Origin: Streptococcus mitis B6
GTDB lineage: Bacteria; Bacillota; Bacilli; Lactobacillales; Streptococcaceae
DNA length: 64,000 nt
Assembly (NCBI RefSeq): GCF_000027165.1
Contig: NC_013853.1
Span: 62,001 to 126,000 of the forward strand
Direction of reading: 5' to 3'
Shown piece after piece: positions 44,507-52,045 of the stretch (its first letter is position 1; each line of letters starts with the position of its first letter). Both the position numbers and the translations under genes were made by a program. The notes below the pieces were generated by a model. That model saw only the letters and a program-made list of their open reading frames with translations. It made no database searches and was not told the DNA's origin.

Positions 44507-44794
44507 ATGAATGTTTTAGAAAAAAATACACAGGTAAATTTTAAGACTAACAGAGACTTGTTAGAGAAGGCTAAAGCTATTATCACAGCGCAAAATCTTG
44601 ATATGACAGCCAGCTTTAACTTGTTTTTGGAACACATTGTAGAACATAAATCCTTGCCATTTGAAACTCAAGTAGATAAAGAAAGAGAAGAACTTCTATC
44701 AGGGTTGCGTGCTGAAATTGCCCGTAGCTTTGACGATTTAGAACAGGGAAGAACTTACAGCCTTGATGAAGTGAGGGCTAACCTTGGAATTTAA
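44507..44794 (+). CDS. relB: RelB/DinJ-family antitoxin
   Basis: A 95-residue antitoxin with an N-terminal ribbon-helix-helix (TQVNFKTNRDLLEKAKAIITAQNLDMTASFNLFL), typical of RelB/DinJ, and a C-terminal toxin-binding tail (RSFDDLEQGRTYSLDEVRANLGI). TATAAT at 44480 and AAGGAGGT 6 bases before the ATG give strong expression. It overlaps the toxin gene by 11 bases and should repress its own promoter with the toxin. Confidence 0.88.
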   Translation: MNVLEKNTQVNFKTNRDLLEKAKAIITAQNLDMTASFNLFLEHIVEHKSLPFETQVDKEREELLSGLRAEIARSFDDLEQGRTYSLDEVRANLGI

Positions 44795-45131
44795 CGAGAA
44801 CGCATATAGCCTCATTATCTCTGAAACGGTACAAGAACAGCTAAGAGGTATCAAAGACTATATCTCAGCTAACTACTTTTCAGAACAGGCAGGAGCAAAC
44901 ACAGTTAGGAATATTCTTTATGGTTTGGAGCGTCTTGAAGTCTTCCCAGAAGCAGGATTTGATGCTGACGAAAGAGTAGGATGTATTATATATCCACCCC
45001 TCAAAACTCGATGTATCATTTTAGGAGATTATCTAGCCTTCTATCATATTTTAGAGGACAGAAAAGCTGTCTTTGTATCAGATATTATTCATAGCAAACA
45101 GGACTACATCCGCTTGTTCAAGAAAAAGTAG
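44784..45131 (+). CDS. relE: RelE/ParE-family toxin
   Basis: A 115-residue toxin of the RelE/ParE superfamily. It reads SLIISETVQEQLRGIKDYIS near the start and GDYLAFYHILEDRKAVFVSDIIHSKQDY near the end, the strand-turn-strand seen in this fold. It would act on ribosome-bound mRNA (RelE) or gyrase (ParE); the ISxNYFSEQAGAN segment and FPEAG motif lean toward ParE-like proteins. Start is TTG, inside the antitoxin end. A terminator follows. Confidence 0.85.
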   Translation: MEFNENAYSLIISETVQEQLRGIKDYISANYFSEQAGANTVRNILYGLERLEVFPEAGFDADERVGCIIYPPLKTRCIILGDYLAFYHILEDRKAVFVSDIIHSKQDYIRLFKKK

Positions 45132-45153
45132 CGCCTATATAAAGGCGTTTTTG
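45131..45153 (+). terminator. intrinsic terminator after relE
   Basis: CGCCT and AGGCG stem with a 6-base loop, followed by five T. Confidence 0.8.
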
Positions 45154-45239
45154 TTTGGGAATGCCACGATGTTGATGATATAAATCTGGTATGATATAAT
45201 GTTTTGGCCCCCTCAATTTAATGAAGGGAGGTGTTACAT

Positions 45240-45335
45240 ATGTTAGAAACTTTACTCACAGTGTTTCTAGCTCCGTTACTTGTTAACGTACTATCTGAGC
45301 TTTTCAAGCTATGGATAAAGAGACGTAGCAAGTAG
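45240..45335 (+). CDS. Fst/par-family type I toxin peptide
   Basis: A 31-residue peptide starting MLETLLTVFLAPLLVNVL and ending KLWIKRRSK: one membrane helix with the AP(L/I)xV core and a charged tail, as in Fst of plasmid pAD1 and its chromosomal relatives. Such peptides damage the membrane when unpaired from their antisense RNA. TTGATG (45172), 17 bases and TATAAT (45195) form a perfect promoter. The ribosome-binding site GGGAGG can pair with CCCCCTC upstream, matching the SD-masking of Fst mRNA. Too short for ordinary gene callers. Confidence 0.85.
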   Translation: MLETLLTVFLAPLLVNVLSELFKLWIKRRSK

Positions 45336-45357
45336 CTCTTAATCCTTTAAGAGGGTA

Positions 45358-45425
45358 GCAAAAAACCCCATCGGTGGCACGGTGGGGTTTTTTAGTTACA
45401 TATGCTGTAACTTTACTCACATTGT
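45358..45425 (-). ncRNA. antisense antitoxin RNA of the Fst locus
   Basis: On the minus strand TTGAAA (45455-45460), 17 bases and TAGAAT (45432-45437) give a start near 45425. The RNA of about 65-70 bases runs into the shared terminator. It is complementary to the toxin mRNA at the terminator and, because of two direct repeats, at the toxin start: GTTACATATG at 45233 and 45395, AACTTTACTCACA at 45248 and 45409. This is the RNA II arrangement of the pAD1 par locus. Confidence 0.82.
45360..45392. terminator. bidirectional terminator shared by Fst toxin and antitoxin RNAs
   Basis: AAAAACCCCA and TGGGGTTTTTT with an inner GTGGCAC loop region form a strong stem with A and T runs, so it ends transcripts from both sides. 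Confidence 0.9.
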
Positions 45426-45641
45426 AAGTTCATTCTAACATATAACACCCAATATTTCAAGTTTTTATTTTTATATTTCCTCAGAGTGTGTTTGTGGTTT
45501 GAGTCCGCTTCACTGAAATTAGCACACGCGCTACCAAGTTCCATTCTACAGCAAAGAAATCAACTCTTTTCTAGGGATTTCCGCCCTCATTTTTGTCTTT
45601 TGTGCTAAAATAGACTTATAAATTGAAAATAAGGAATGTTT

Positions 45642-46448
45642 ATGAAATCGGGTAATGGTTTTTGGAAAGGTTGTCTCTATTTTGGGGGCTTCTTGTTCTT
45701 GTTGGGCCTTTTGGTCCAATATGCTCTTCCGCTTGCAGCTTGTGTACTGCTAGGCTATGGTGGTTATCGTCTCTATAAACGTTGGCGTTATCCTCTTTTG
45801 CAGGATGCCTCTCTAGATGATCGGATTGAGCTTTTAAAAGCTCGGATTCGTCAGGCGGACAAGGATATTCAGCAATTAGAGGGAACTTTAGTAGAAAAAG
45901 GCTCAGAGTCCTATAAGAGTCTGGCCAATCAAGTATTAATCGAACTGCGGGAAATCCATCAGGAGGCGGATCGTCTCAAGTCCTATATCGATGCTGATGT
46001 CTACAACCGTATTGACAAAAAGGTTCGTACAGTAAGGGCAAACATCGATGTTCAGCTAGAACGTTTGGATAGAGAAAGTCAGGTAGATCTTGAAAATGCG
46101 GAGACAGAGGAATTAGCTCCAGAATTGTCCCAGACCTTGGCCAATATTGCTATTGACCATCAGGCTATTTTAGACAAGATTGCTACCTCTGCCGAGGGGG
46201 ATAAGGAAGAATTGACGGCCATTCATAGTTTGAAGATGGAGAAATTCAAAACGATTTTAGAAGGTTATTTAAAGATTAAGGCCAATCCTAAAAACTATAA
46301 TCGGGCAGAAGAACGCTTAGAGCAAGCTAAAGCAGCTATCGAACAATTTGACCTTGAGCTAGACCAAGTCTTGAGAGAACTCAATGAAACAGATATGCGT
46401 GATTTTGATATCAGTCTGCGTATCTTAGAAAAAGATCGTAAAGAATAG
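45642..46448 (+). CDS. XpaC-like membrane protein
   Basis: A 268-residue protein with two membrane segments near the N-terminus (about 5-45: GCLYFGGFLFLLGLLVQYALPLAACVLLGYGGYRLY) and a long charged helical region (RIELLKARIRQADKDIQQLEG onward), consistent with coiled coils. It resembles the family annotated as 5-bromo-4-chloroindolyl phosphate hydrolysis protein (XpaC), which usually precedes TelA. The ATG at 45642 is 6 bases from AAGGA, while one at 45636 abuts it. Function is unknown; a role in envelope stress is suspected from the pairing. Confidence 0.8.
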   Translation: MKSGNGFWKGCLYFGGFLFLLGLLVQYALPLAACVLLGYGGYRLYKRWRYPLLQDASLDDRIELLKARIRQADKDIQQLEGTLVEKGSESYKSLANQVLIELREIHQEADRLKSYIDADVYNRIDKKVRTVRANIDVQLERLDRESQVDLENAETEELAPELSQTLANIAIDHQAILDKIATSAEGDKEELTAIHSLKMEKFKTILEGYLKIKANPKNYNRAEERLEQAKAAIEQFDLELDQVLRELNETDMRDFDISLRILEKDRKE

Positions 46449-46469
46449 GTTAGAAATAAAGGAGTAACC

Positions 46470-47717
46470 ATGACAGAATTTAATTTTGATATTGACCAGA
46501 TTGCCAATAATACGGTAGCTAAGGTGGATAAAACAACCCAAATCATCGAGACCAATACTGGCTCGGACAAGACCTTAACCTTCCTTGAAAAGTTGAGCCC
46601 TGAGCAGCAAGAAGGAATCAAGGCGCACGTGCCCCAGTTAGTAGACCAGTTTGTCACAAATCAAAATGCTCTTTTAGATTTTGGACAATCTGCTGTCGAA
46701 GGTGTGAACAATACGGTCAATCGTATCTTGTCAGAACAAAAGAAACTGCAGATTCCCCAAGTGGATGATCTACTCAAAAATACCAACCGTGAGTTGCAAG
46801 GCTTTGTAGTTAAATACAAGAACGCTGAAATTGCTGAGTTAGAAGAAAAGCCAAACTTTTTGCAACGATTGTTTAACAAGAGCAAGAATACCCTACAAGA
46901 ATTTTACTTTGACTCAAAAACAGTGGAGCAAAAGCTCGATGGTATGGCAGCTGCAGTGGTCAAGCAAGAAGATGTGCTAGCTCGAAATATCGTCTCTGCT
47001 GAGATGTTGATTGAGGACAATACCAAATCCATTGAAAATCTAGTGGGAGTGATTTCCTTTATCGAAGCCAGCCAGACAGAAGCTGGTAATCGCGCTGCCG
47101 AACTGAAAGCTCAAACTGACCAACTTTATACAAGTACGGTAGAATACCAAACCAAGTCACAAGAATTGGCCCGCATGGCTGAAGTGGTTAATACTCTTGA
47201 ACAACAACACACTGAGTATGTCAGCCGTCTCTATGTTGCCTGGGCAACAACACCTCAGATGCGCAATCTTGTGAAGGTGTCATCTGATATGCGCCAAAAA
47301 TTGGGCATGCTTCGTCGCAATACGATTCCAACAATGAAGCTTTCTATTGCTCAACTGGGTATTTTGCAACAGTCAATGAAATCAGGTGTTGTGGCAGATG
47401 CCATTGTCAATGCCAATAATGCTGCTCTTCAGATGTTAGCTGAAACCAGTAAGGAAGTGATTCCGCAGATGGAACGAATTGCCCAAAGCCCGACAGTCGC
47501 TGTCGAATCGGTTACCAAACTGGCTGAAAGTCTGGTCGCTCAAAACCAAGGTATCGTCGCTGCTATTGAATTGGGACGCCAGAAACGTGCCCAGCTAGAA
47601 ACAACTATCGTTAAGTCCGCAGAAATGATCAACGATTCTGTCAAGCTACGCGATGAGAAAATCGTCCAAGCCCTTCTAGACCAAGGCAAGGCCGCCCAGA
47701 AAGAAGTACAAGAATAA
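46470..47717 (+). CDS. telA: TelA-family (toxic anion resistance) protein
   Basis: A 415-residue soluble, strongly helical protein. Visible segments include LEKLSPEQQEGIKAHVPQLV, FNKSKNTLQEFYFDSKTVEQ, and KLSIAQLGILQQSMKSGVVADAIVNANN toward the C-terminus, all typical of the TelA/KlaA family first linked to tellurite resistance. It lies 21 bases after the XpaC-like gene with AAAGGAG before its ATG, so they form one operon. The tellurite link is from homologues and need not hold here. Confidence 0.88.
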   Translation: MTEFNFDIDQIANNTVAKVDKTTQIIETNTGSDKTLTFLEKLSPEQQEGIKAHVPQLVDQFVTNQNALLDFGQSAVEGVNNTVNRILSEQKKLQIPQVDDLLKNTNRELQGFVVKYKNAEIAELEEKPNFLQRLFNKSKNTLQEFYFDSKTVEQKLDGMAAAVVKQEDVLARNIVSAEMLIEDNTKSIENLVGVISFIEASQTEAGNRAAELKAQTDQLYTSTVEYQTKSQELARMAEVVNTLEQQHTEYVSRLYVAWATTPQMRNLVKVSSDMRQKLGMLRRNTIPTMKLSIAQLGILQQSMKSGVVADAIVNANNAALQMLAETSKEVIPQMERIAQSPTVAVESVTKLAESLVAQNQGIVAAIELGRQKRAQLETTIVKSAEMINDSVKLRDEKIVQALLDQGKAAQKEVQE

Positions 47718-47850
47718 CACACAAGTCCCTTGTAATGTAGATTTGCAGGGGATTTTGGATTTTTCTATATATTAGAGTCTAATTTATTTCACAAAAAATG
47801 TAGTCATTCGAATGATTTGTCTTGCAATGTAGTGGAATTAACAAAAAGAA

Positions 47851-47871
47851 AAAACGCTTGAATGCGTTTTT
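47851..47871. terminator. intrinsic terminator between telA and the minus-strand genes
   Basis: AAAACGC and GCGTTTT stem with a TTGAAT loop and T or A runs on both sides. A nearly identical copy follows rpmG at 49409. Confidence 0.75.
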
Positions 47872-47901
47872 CTTCTGTATTAATTCGTATTGAATGCTTA
47901 C

Positions 47902-48186
47902 TTAACTTCTATCTACAGTTTCTATAAATATAATAGAGCTGAAGCAGTGGTAAAACAGATTTTCAACAAACTTGGCGATATCTCTAAAAATAATTTCTTT
48001 ATAGTCCAAGTCGGTTTGAGTATTCAAATAAAGCAATATTGAAGCGGTAACTTGTCGCTTTTACTTTTCAACTTGGCTAACTTGACCTGCATTACCTAGG
48101 TAGCTTTGCTTTAAATTATATTTTTCTCTTAAAGATTTGATACGAGTATGTATTTCTTGTGAGTAATTTTCATCAAAAAATTTCAT
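47902..48186 (-). pseudogene. small XRE-type regulator gene with an internal stop
   Basis: On the minus strand a frame of 94 codons starts MKFFDENYSQEIHTRIKSLR and reads EKYNLKQSYLGNAGQVSQVEK, close to the helix-turn-helix of XRE regulators (normally ending VSxIEKGKR). It then meets TAA at 48061-48063 exactly where Gly is expected, followed by KRQVTASILLYLNTQTD to a final stop. A single codon change would repair it. No partner gene is evident; cadX lies just upstream on the same strand. Confidence 0.6.
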
Positions 48187-48228
48187 ATATAATCCCCTAT
48201 AATCATGGAAAAGTAGTAAAAATAGTTG

Positions 48229-48567
48229 TTATCCTAGTTGATTAAAAAAATCTCTAATTTCCTCATCTTTTATAAAATAATATATAATTTTCCCCTCTCT
48301 TCTAGTGCCCAAGATGTTTTGATTGGCTAGTTTACGAAGATGGTGGGAAGTAGATGCCATACTGAGATTTAGTAAACAGGCTATATCACAGACACAGAGT
48401 TCTTCAACAGCAAGAAGATAGAAGATGATATTTATCTGTTTATTATCGGTAAATTTTGTTAAAATGCGAAGTGATTTTTGGACTTTTTCTTTTTCAAGGT
48501 AGTTCGTTGCGGTTGTAATATTTTGCTGATTTATAACATTCACTTGGCAGATACTATCTTTTTTCAT
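48229..48567 (-). CDS. cadX: ArsR-family cadmium-responsive regulator CadX
   Basis: A 112-residue winged-helix metalloregulator. It has the metal-site motif ELCVCDIACLLNLSMASTSHHLRKL (CxC before the recognition helix) and an N-terminal Cys (DSICQVN), as in CadC/CadX repressors that release DNA on binding Cd or Zn. The start MKKDSICQ has AGGAG 8 bases upstream; a longer frame overlapping cadD lacks a site. It lies 11 bases after cadD in one operon. Confidence 0.88.
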   Translation of the reverse strand: MKKDSICQVNVINQQNITTATNYLEKEKVQKSLRILTKFTDNKQINIIFYLLAVEELCVCDIACLLNLSMASTSHHLRKLANQNILGTRREGKIIYYFIKDEEIRDFFNQLG

Positions 48568-48578
48568 AATATTTTCTC

Positions 48579-49193
48579 CTAGCCTAATATAGTCCATAGT
48601 ATGTCAAAACTGTTATTTTCAATCAGGATATATATCCCCAATCCTAAATAAACAACGGCAATAAACCATCTGCTATATTTTTCCAAAGTTTCTCCAACAG
48701 AAGGGACTTGTGCCAATTTTTGGGCAGAAAAAACCAAGAGATAAATCATGACTAGAAAAGTAAGTAAAGTCACTATCAAATTCGCTAAATTTAAGGTGAT
48801 AAAATATGGGACAAAGACACCAATATTGTCAGCGCCACAACTTGCAAAAGTAATCATAGCGACTAGAACAATCAGGTTTTTATTGTCTTTTCGCAAACCA
48901 TCTTTTGCAATAGCTTCTCCATCAGAATCTCCTAAAAGCAAAACTTTGAGGCCTAGGAAAATTGGAATCAAACCGAGTAAACCTAAAATCTCTTTACTAG
49001 GAATATAATTTAGGACAAATGCAAAAAGCAAACTTAGCAATATTAGACTAACAGAGCCTAGAAATTGTCCTAAATAGATGTTAATGATGTCTTTTCTGCT
49101 TTTTCTTTTGGCAAAAAATAACATTAGGATAATAAGTAAGTCTACGGCTGTCCCAGAATACAGTATTATTGAAGTAACAACATTTTGAATCAT
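48579..49193 (-). CDS. cadD: cadmium resistance transporter CadD
   Basis: A 204-residue membrane protein with five to six helices of the CadD family, starting MIQNVVTSIILYSGTAVDLL and containing ITFASCGADNIGVFVPYF, whose Cys and Asp are conserved in the family. It exports or sequesters Cd ions. GAGGTG 5 bases upstream favours the ATG at 49193 over one four codons earlier. Promoter and operator lie immediately upstream. Confidence 0.88.
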   Translation of the reverse strand: MIQNVVTSIILYSGTAVDLLIILMLFFAKRKSRKDIINIYLGQFLGSVSLILLSLLFAFVLNYIPSKEILGLLGLIPIFLGLKVLLLGDSDGEAIAKDGLRKDNKNLIVLVAMITFASCGADNIGVFVPYFITLNLANLIVTLLTFLVMIYLLVFSAQKLAQVPSVGETLEKYSRWFIAVVYLGLGIYILIENNSFDILWTILG

Positions 49194-49202
49194 AAAACAC
49201 CT

Positions 49203-49254
49203 CATTCAAATATATTTTTGAATGTATTTTAACATTAAACTTTGTAGATGTCAA
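49203..49254 (-). promoter_or_regulatory. cadDX promoter and CadX operator
   Basis: On the minus strand TTGACA (49249-49254), 17 bases and TAAAAT (49226-49231) form a strong promoter. CATTCAAA and TTTGAATG (49203-49224) form an inverted repeat with a 6-base centre between the -10 and the gene, matching the TTCAAAT-type operators of CadC/SmtB repressors. Derepression by Cd is inferred. Confidence 0.8.
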
Positions 49255-49301
49255 CTTAAAATCCACCAAAATATAGATAAGAAGTTAGTGTACCAAATAT
49301 T

Positions 49302-49333
49302 AAAAAGCCCTGCCATCGAAATGATAGCAGAGC
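49302..49333 (-). terminator. terminator-like hairpin upstream of cadD
   Basis: On the minus strand AAGCTCTGCTATCAT pairs with ATGGCAGGGCTT (small mismatches) and runs into TTTTTAA. It insulates cadDX from rpmFG transcription. Confidence 0.6.
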
Positions 49334-49408
49334 TTAACCAATATCCAACTGATATATTTATCTAAAAAATTGATTTGTAGTGCAATGTAATGAGTTTCAA
49401 AAAATCAA

Positions 49409-49428
49409 AAAACGCTGATTAAGCGTTT
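49409..49428 (-). terminator. intrinsic terminator of rpmFG
   Basis: On the minus strand AAAACGCT and AGCGTTTT with a TAAT-type loop followed by TTGATTTTTT. Confidence 0.75.
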
Positions 49429-49456
49429 TTCTTCTGTATTGATTCGTATTGAATGC

Positions 49457-49606
49457 TTACTTCACTTCTGTAAACACAACGTGTTTGCGAAGTTTTGGTG
49501 AGTATTTCTTCAATTGAAGACGGTCTGGAGTGTTACGTTTGTTTTTAGAAGTAAGGTACAAGCGTTCACCAGATTCTTTGTGTTCAAGTGTAATATTTAC
49601 GCGCAT
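49457..49606 (-). CDS. rpmG: 50S ribosomal protein L33
   Basis: A 49-residue protein starting [20 protein letters not shown] and ending FTEVK, the usual L33 form without the zinc-binding Cys pairs. It lies 15 bases after rpmF, with GGAG before the ATG. Too short for many ORF filters, but clear by family. Confidence 0.95.
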
Positions 49607-49621
49607 GGTATCTCCCTTCTA

Positions 49622-49804
49622 TTATTCAGCTGATGCAGCTTTAGCGATTTTACGTCCTTTGTAGTATCCTTTAAGTGATACACGGTGAGAACGTGAGTAA
49701 TCTCCAGTAGTTTCGTCAAAGTTTACAGATGGAGCTGTTACTTTGTAGTGTGTACGACGTTTGTTTTTCTTCGCTTTTGAAGTGCGACGTGCAGGTACTG
49801 CCAT
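49622..49804 (-). CDS. rpmF: 50S ribosomal protein L32
   Basis: A 60-residue basic protein starting [20 protein letters not shown], then [17 protein letters not shown], the Cys-free L32 form. GGAGAAAT lies before the ATG on the minus strand. It forms a two-gene unit with rpmG. Confidence 0.97.
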
Positions 49805-49996
49805 TTTGATTTCTCCTTTAGGTATTTATATTCGATTCAATCTACTGATTTTCATCAACCATACTAGGATAACACATTTTTTTTGTAAAGTAAAGTTACT
49901 TGACAAAAAAAGATGAAAAAATTCTCCTGCGTAACTTCTCAAAGTAACTTCCATCTCTCTCCCAAAACTGGAAGTTAGTCTCAGACGATGAATTAT

Positions 49997-51267
49997 GCTA
50001 GAATTAAGTCTGAGACTTTTCGTGAGGAGGTACCTCATGACGAAAAAACAAAAACATCTCACTCTAGAAGACCGTATTGACATCCAAACTGGAATCAGCC
50101 AACAGGAGACTTTCCGTTCCATCGCTGAGAAGATGGGGAAAGACCCGTCAACGATTTCAAAGGAAATCAAGCGCAATCGCATCATGCATCCAACATCCGT
50201 CAAATCTGATTGCACGGATTGCCCTCTTCTCAAAAAAGCTCCTTATGTCTGTAACAACTGTCCAAAAAAGAGGACGGATTGTGGGTTTAACCGCTATCTT
50301 TACTACGCGAAAAAGGCACAGGAGCAGTACGAGACTATGTTGAGGGAATCCAGACAGGGCATTCCCCTAAACAAGGAAAGTTTTTATCAGATGGACAAGA
50401 TCTTAACCCTAGGCATCCAGAAGAAACAAAGCATCTACCATATCATTCAGACACATAACCTACCTGTGTCGAAATTTACGGAGTATCGGCATGCCAAGCT
50501 GGGCTATCTGACAGCCAAGCCCATTGATTTCCCTCGGATGGTCACGTTTTCGGAACGCAGAAAATCCAGAAAAGTAGCTATTCCCAAAGAGCTGAAAATT
50601 GGGCGGACCTATCAAGATTTCCAAGAGTTACGAGAAACTGATGATTTCTTCAAATGGTTGGAAATGGACACGGTCATCGGCAGACCTGGTGGAAAGCTAC
50701 TGCTCACCTTCAACGTTTCCTTCTGTAATTTCCTCTTCGCCTTGCTTTTGGACAACAAGACTGCTCTGGAAGTCGCCACTAAATTCGCAGCTTTGAAAGA
50801 AAGAGTCATGGACGGAGGGTATGCGTTCCATCAGCTGTTCCCTGTCATTCTCACAGACAACGGATCTGAGTTCGCCTATGTGGAGGAGCTTGAGCGAGAC
50901 ATTGATGGGAAGTCTCACCTCTACTTCTGCGACCCTAGCCGTCCTGACCAGAAGGGGCGGATTGAGAAGAACCATACGGTTTTGCGAGCCATTCTTCCCA
51001 AGGGCACTTCCTTTGACCAACTGACTCAGAAAGACGTCAATCTAGTCATTTCCCATGTCAATTCCTTGAAACGAGAAGAGTTTCAAGGAAAATCTGCTTA
51101 CGACGTCTTCACCTTCACCTTTGGCGAGGACATCGCTGCTCTTCTGGGTTGCCAATTTGTCAAACCAGAAGACACACACTTATCACCTGATTTATTGAAA
51201 TAAAGGGAATTTTCCCCTCTAACTACACATCTTATCACCATCGAAAAGTCTCACACTAAACGCTAGC
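49997..51267 (+). mobile_element. IS30-family insertion sequence
   Basis: The ends form 26-base imperfect inverted repeats: GCTAG...TGAGACTTTTCG at 49997-50022 and the inverted copy at 51242-51267, matching at 22 of 26 bases. The transposase is intact. A related 23-base motif (AACTGGAAGTTAGTCT-AGACG) lies just outside both ends (49966 and 51268) and recurs twice further right, so the element sits among older end copies. No clean short target duplication is visible. Confidence 0.8.
50037..51203 (+). CDS. IS30-family transposase
   Basis: A 388-residue transposase. The N-terminal helix-turn-helix reads HLTLEDRIDIQTGIS, then SIAEKMGKDPSTISKEIKRNR. A Cys-rich insert follows (CTDCPLLKKAPYVCNNCPKK), and the DDE domain has EMDTVIGRPGGK, LTDNGSEF and RPDQKGRIEKNH. 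ATG 50037 follows GAGGAGGT by 6 bases. A longer frame upstream runs through the inverted repeat and is not used. Confidence 0.93.
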   Translation: MTKKQKHLTLEDRIDIQTGISQQETFRSIAEKMGKDPSTISKEIKRNRIMHPTSVKSDCTDCPLLKKAPYVCNNCPKKRTDCGFNRYLYYAKKAQEQYETMLRESRQGIPLNKESFYQMDKILTLGIQKKQSIYHIIQTHNLPVSKFTEYRHAKLGYLTAKPIDFPRMVTFSERRKSRKVAIPKELKIGRTYQDFQELRETDDFFKWLEMDTVIGRPGGKLLLTFNVSFCNFLFALLLDNKTALEVATKFAALKERVMDGGYAFHQLFPVILTDNGSEFAYVEELERDIDGKSHLYFCDPSRPDQKGRIEKNHTVLRAILPKGTSFDQLTQKDVNLVISHVNSLKREEFQGKSAYDVFTFTFGEDIAALLGCQFVKPEDTHLSPDLLK

Positions 51268-51329
51268 AACTGGAATTTACTCTAAGACGACTCTGTTTTA
51301 GGGCTATTTGTCGTGCACTTTTTTCTGAG

Positions 51330-51440
51330 TCTTTTCGCTTTTGAACCCTTATATATCAAGAAAAAGAAAACCAGTGGAAGTTAGTCTAAGACGGATTTCC
51401 ACTGATTTCACGCATTTTTCTCATACTAAAAGCTAGGTTG
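51330..51440. mobile_element. short remnant bounded by IS30-like ends
   Basis: TCTGAGTCTTTTCG at 51330 resembles the left end of the neighbouring IS (CTGAGACTTTTCG). TCTCATACTAAAAGCTAGG at 51418 resembles its right end (TCTCACACTAAACGCTAGC). The 110 bases between hold no ORF. It looks like an internally deleted or MITE-like derivative. Confidence 0.5.
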
Positions 51441-51472
51441 TGGGAAACTGGAAGTTAGTTTTAGAAGTTACC

Positions 51473-51507
51473 AAAAATTCTCCTGTCCGACACAGCAAAC
51501 AGGAGAA
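51473..51507 (-). terminator. intrinsic terminator of the ribbon-helix-helix operon
   Basis: TTCTCCTG and CAGGAGAA form an 8-bp stem; on the minus strand it runs into TTTTTGG just after the stop of the 66-residue gene. Confidence 0.8.
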
Positions 51508-51511
51508 GGTC

Positions 51512-51712
51512 TTAAATATCAATCTCAAATGGTTCATCAATGGTTTCTGATACGTATTTTCCGTCTTTCTTCCGTTGTTTGACACATTCTGTGAGGAGAT
51601 ATTCTATTTGCCCATTGACTGAACGAAAGTCGTCTTCTGCCCATGATGCGAGTGCAGCGTATAACTTTGTTGAGAGCCGAAGGGGGATCTGCTTTTTTTT
51701 AGCTTCAGCCAT
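51512..51712 (-). CDS. Arc-type ribbon-helix-helix protein
   Basis: A 66-residue protein starting [21 protein letters not shown] with [21 protein letters not shown], a clear ribbon-helix-helix fold (strand QIPLRLS, then two helices). Such proteins bind DNA as dimers and often regulate plasmids, phage or toxin-antitoxin loci. It starts 2 bases after the upstream 49-codon gene. The operon promoter overlaps a GATATC palindrome that may be its own operator. Confidence 0.8.
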   Translation of the reverse strand: MAEAKKKQIPLRLSTKLYAALASWAEDDFRSVNGQIEYLLTECVKQRKKDGKYVSETIDEPFEIDI

Positions 51713-51714
51713 TT

Positions 51715-51864
51715 TTAGTAAAGACTTCCTGTGTTGACAATTGGTTGTGCATCATGATTGCCACAGAGAACGACTAGGAGATTTGAAACCATGGCAGCTT
51801 TTCGTTCTTCGTCAAGCTCTACCAATTCCTCTTCATTGAGCCGTTCCAGTGTCATTTCAACCAT
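51715..51864 (-). CDS. small acidic protein encoded before the ribbon-helix-helix gene
   Basis: A 49-residue frame starting [20 protein letters not shown] and ending [14 protein letters not shown]. It is acidic in the first half and has [10 protein letters not shown] in the second. The promoter at 51885-51912 lies just upstream and the next gene starts 2 bases after its stop, so it appears to be co-transcribed. I do not recognise the family. A partner or antitoxin role with the RHH protein is speculation. Confidence 0.5.
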   Translation of the reverse strand: MVEMTLERLNEEELVELDEERKAAMVSNLLVVLCGNHDAQPIVNTGSLY

Positions 51865-51875
51865 TCCTATTATTT

Positions 51876-51912
51876 GATATCTAAATGATATCGCTTTAAT
51901 TTATAACGTCAA
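51876..51912 (-). promoter_or_regulatory. promoter and palindromic operator of the RHH operon
   Basis: On the minus strand TTGACG (51907-51912), 16 bases and TATCAT (51885-51890). The -10 lies inside GATATC-5-GATATC (51876-51892), a symmetric site suited to autorepression by the ribbon-helix-helix protein. Confidence 0.6.
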
Positions 51913-52045
51913 GAAAAAGTAGAAAAATAATTACTAAAAACTTTCAGCCCAATAATTACTTGTAGGAGGTGAGATTATATTGTGCTCAAATACTCTTTTA
52001 TTCTTATAACTTTTACACTATAATTGTAGTTAGAAAGGAAGAGAA

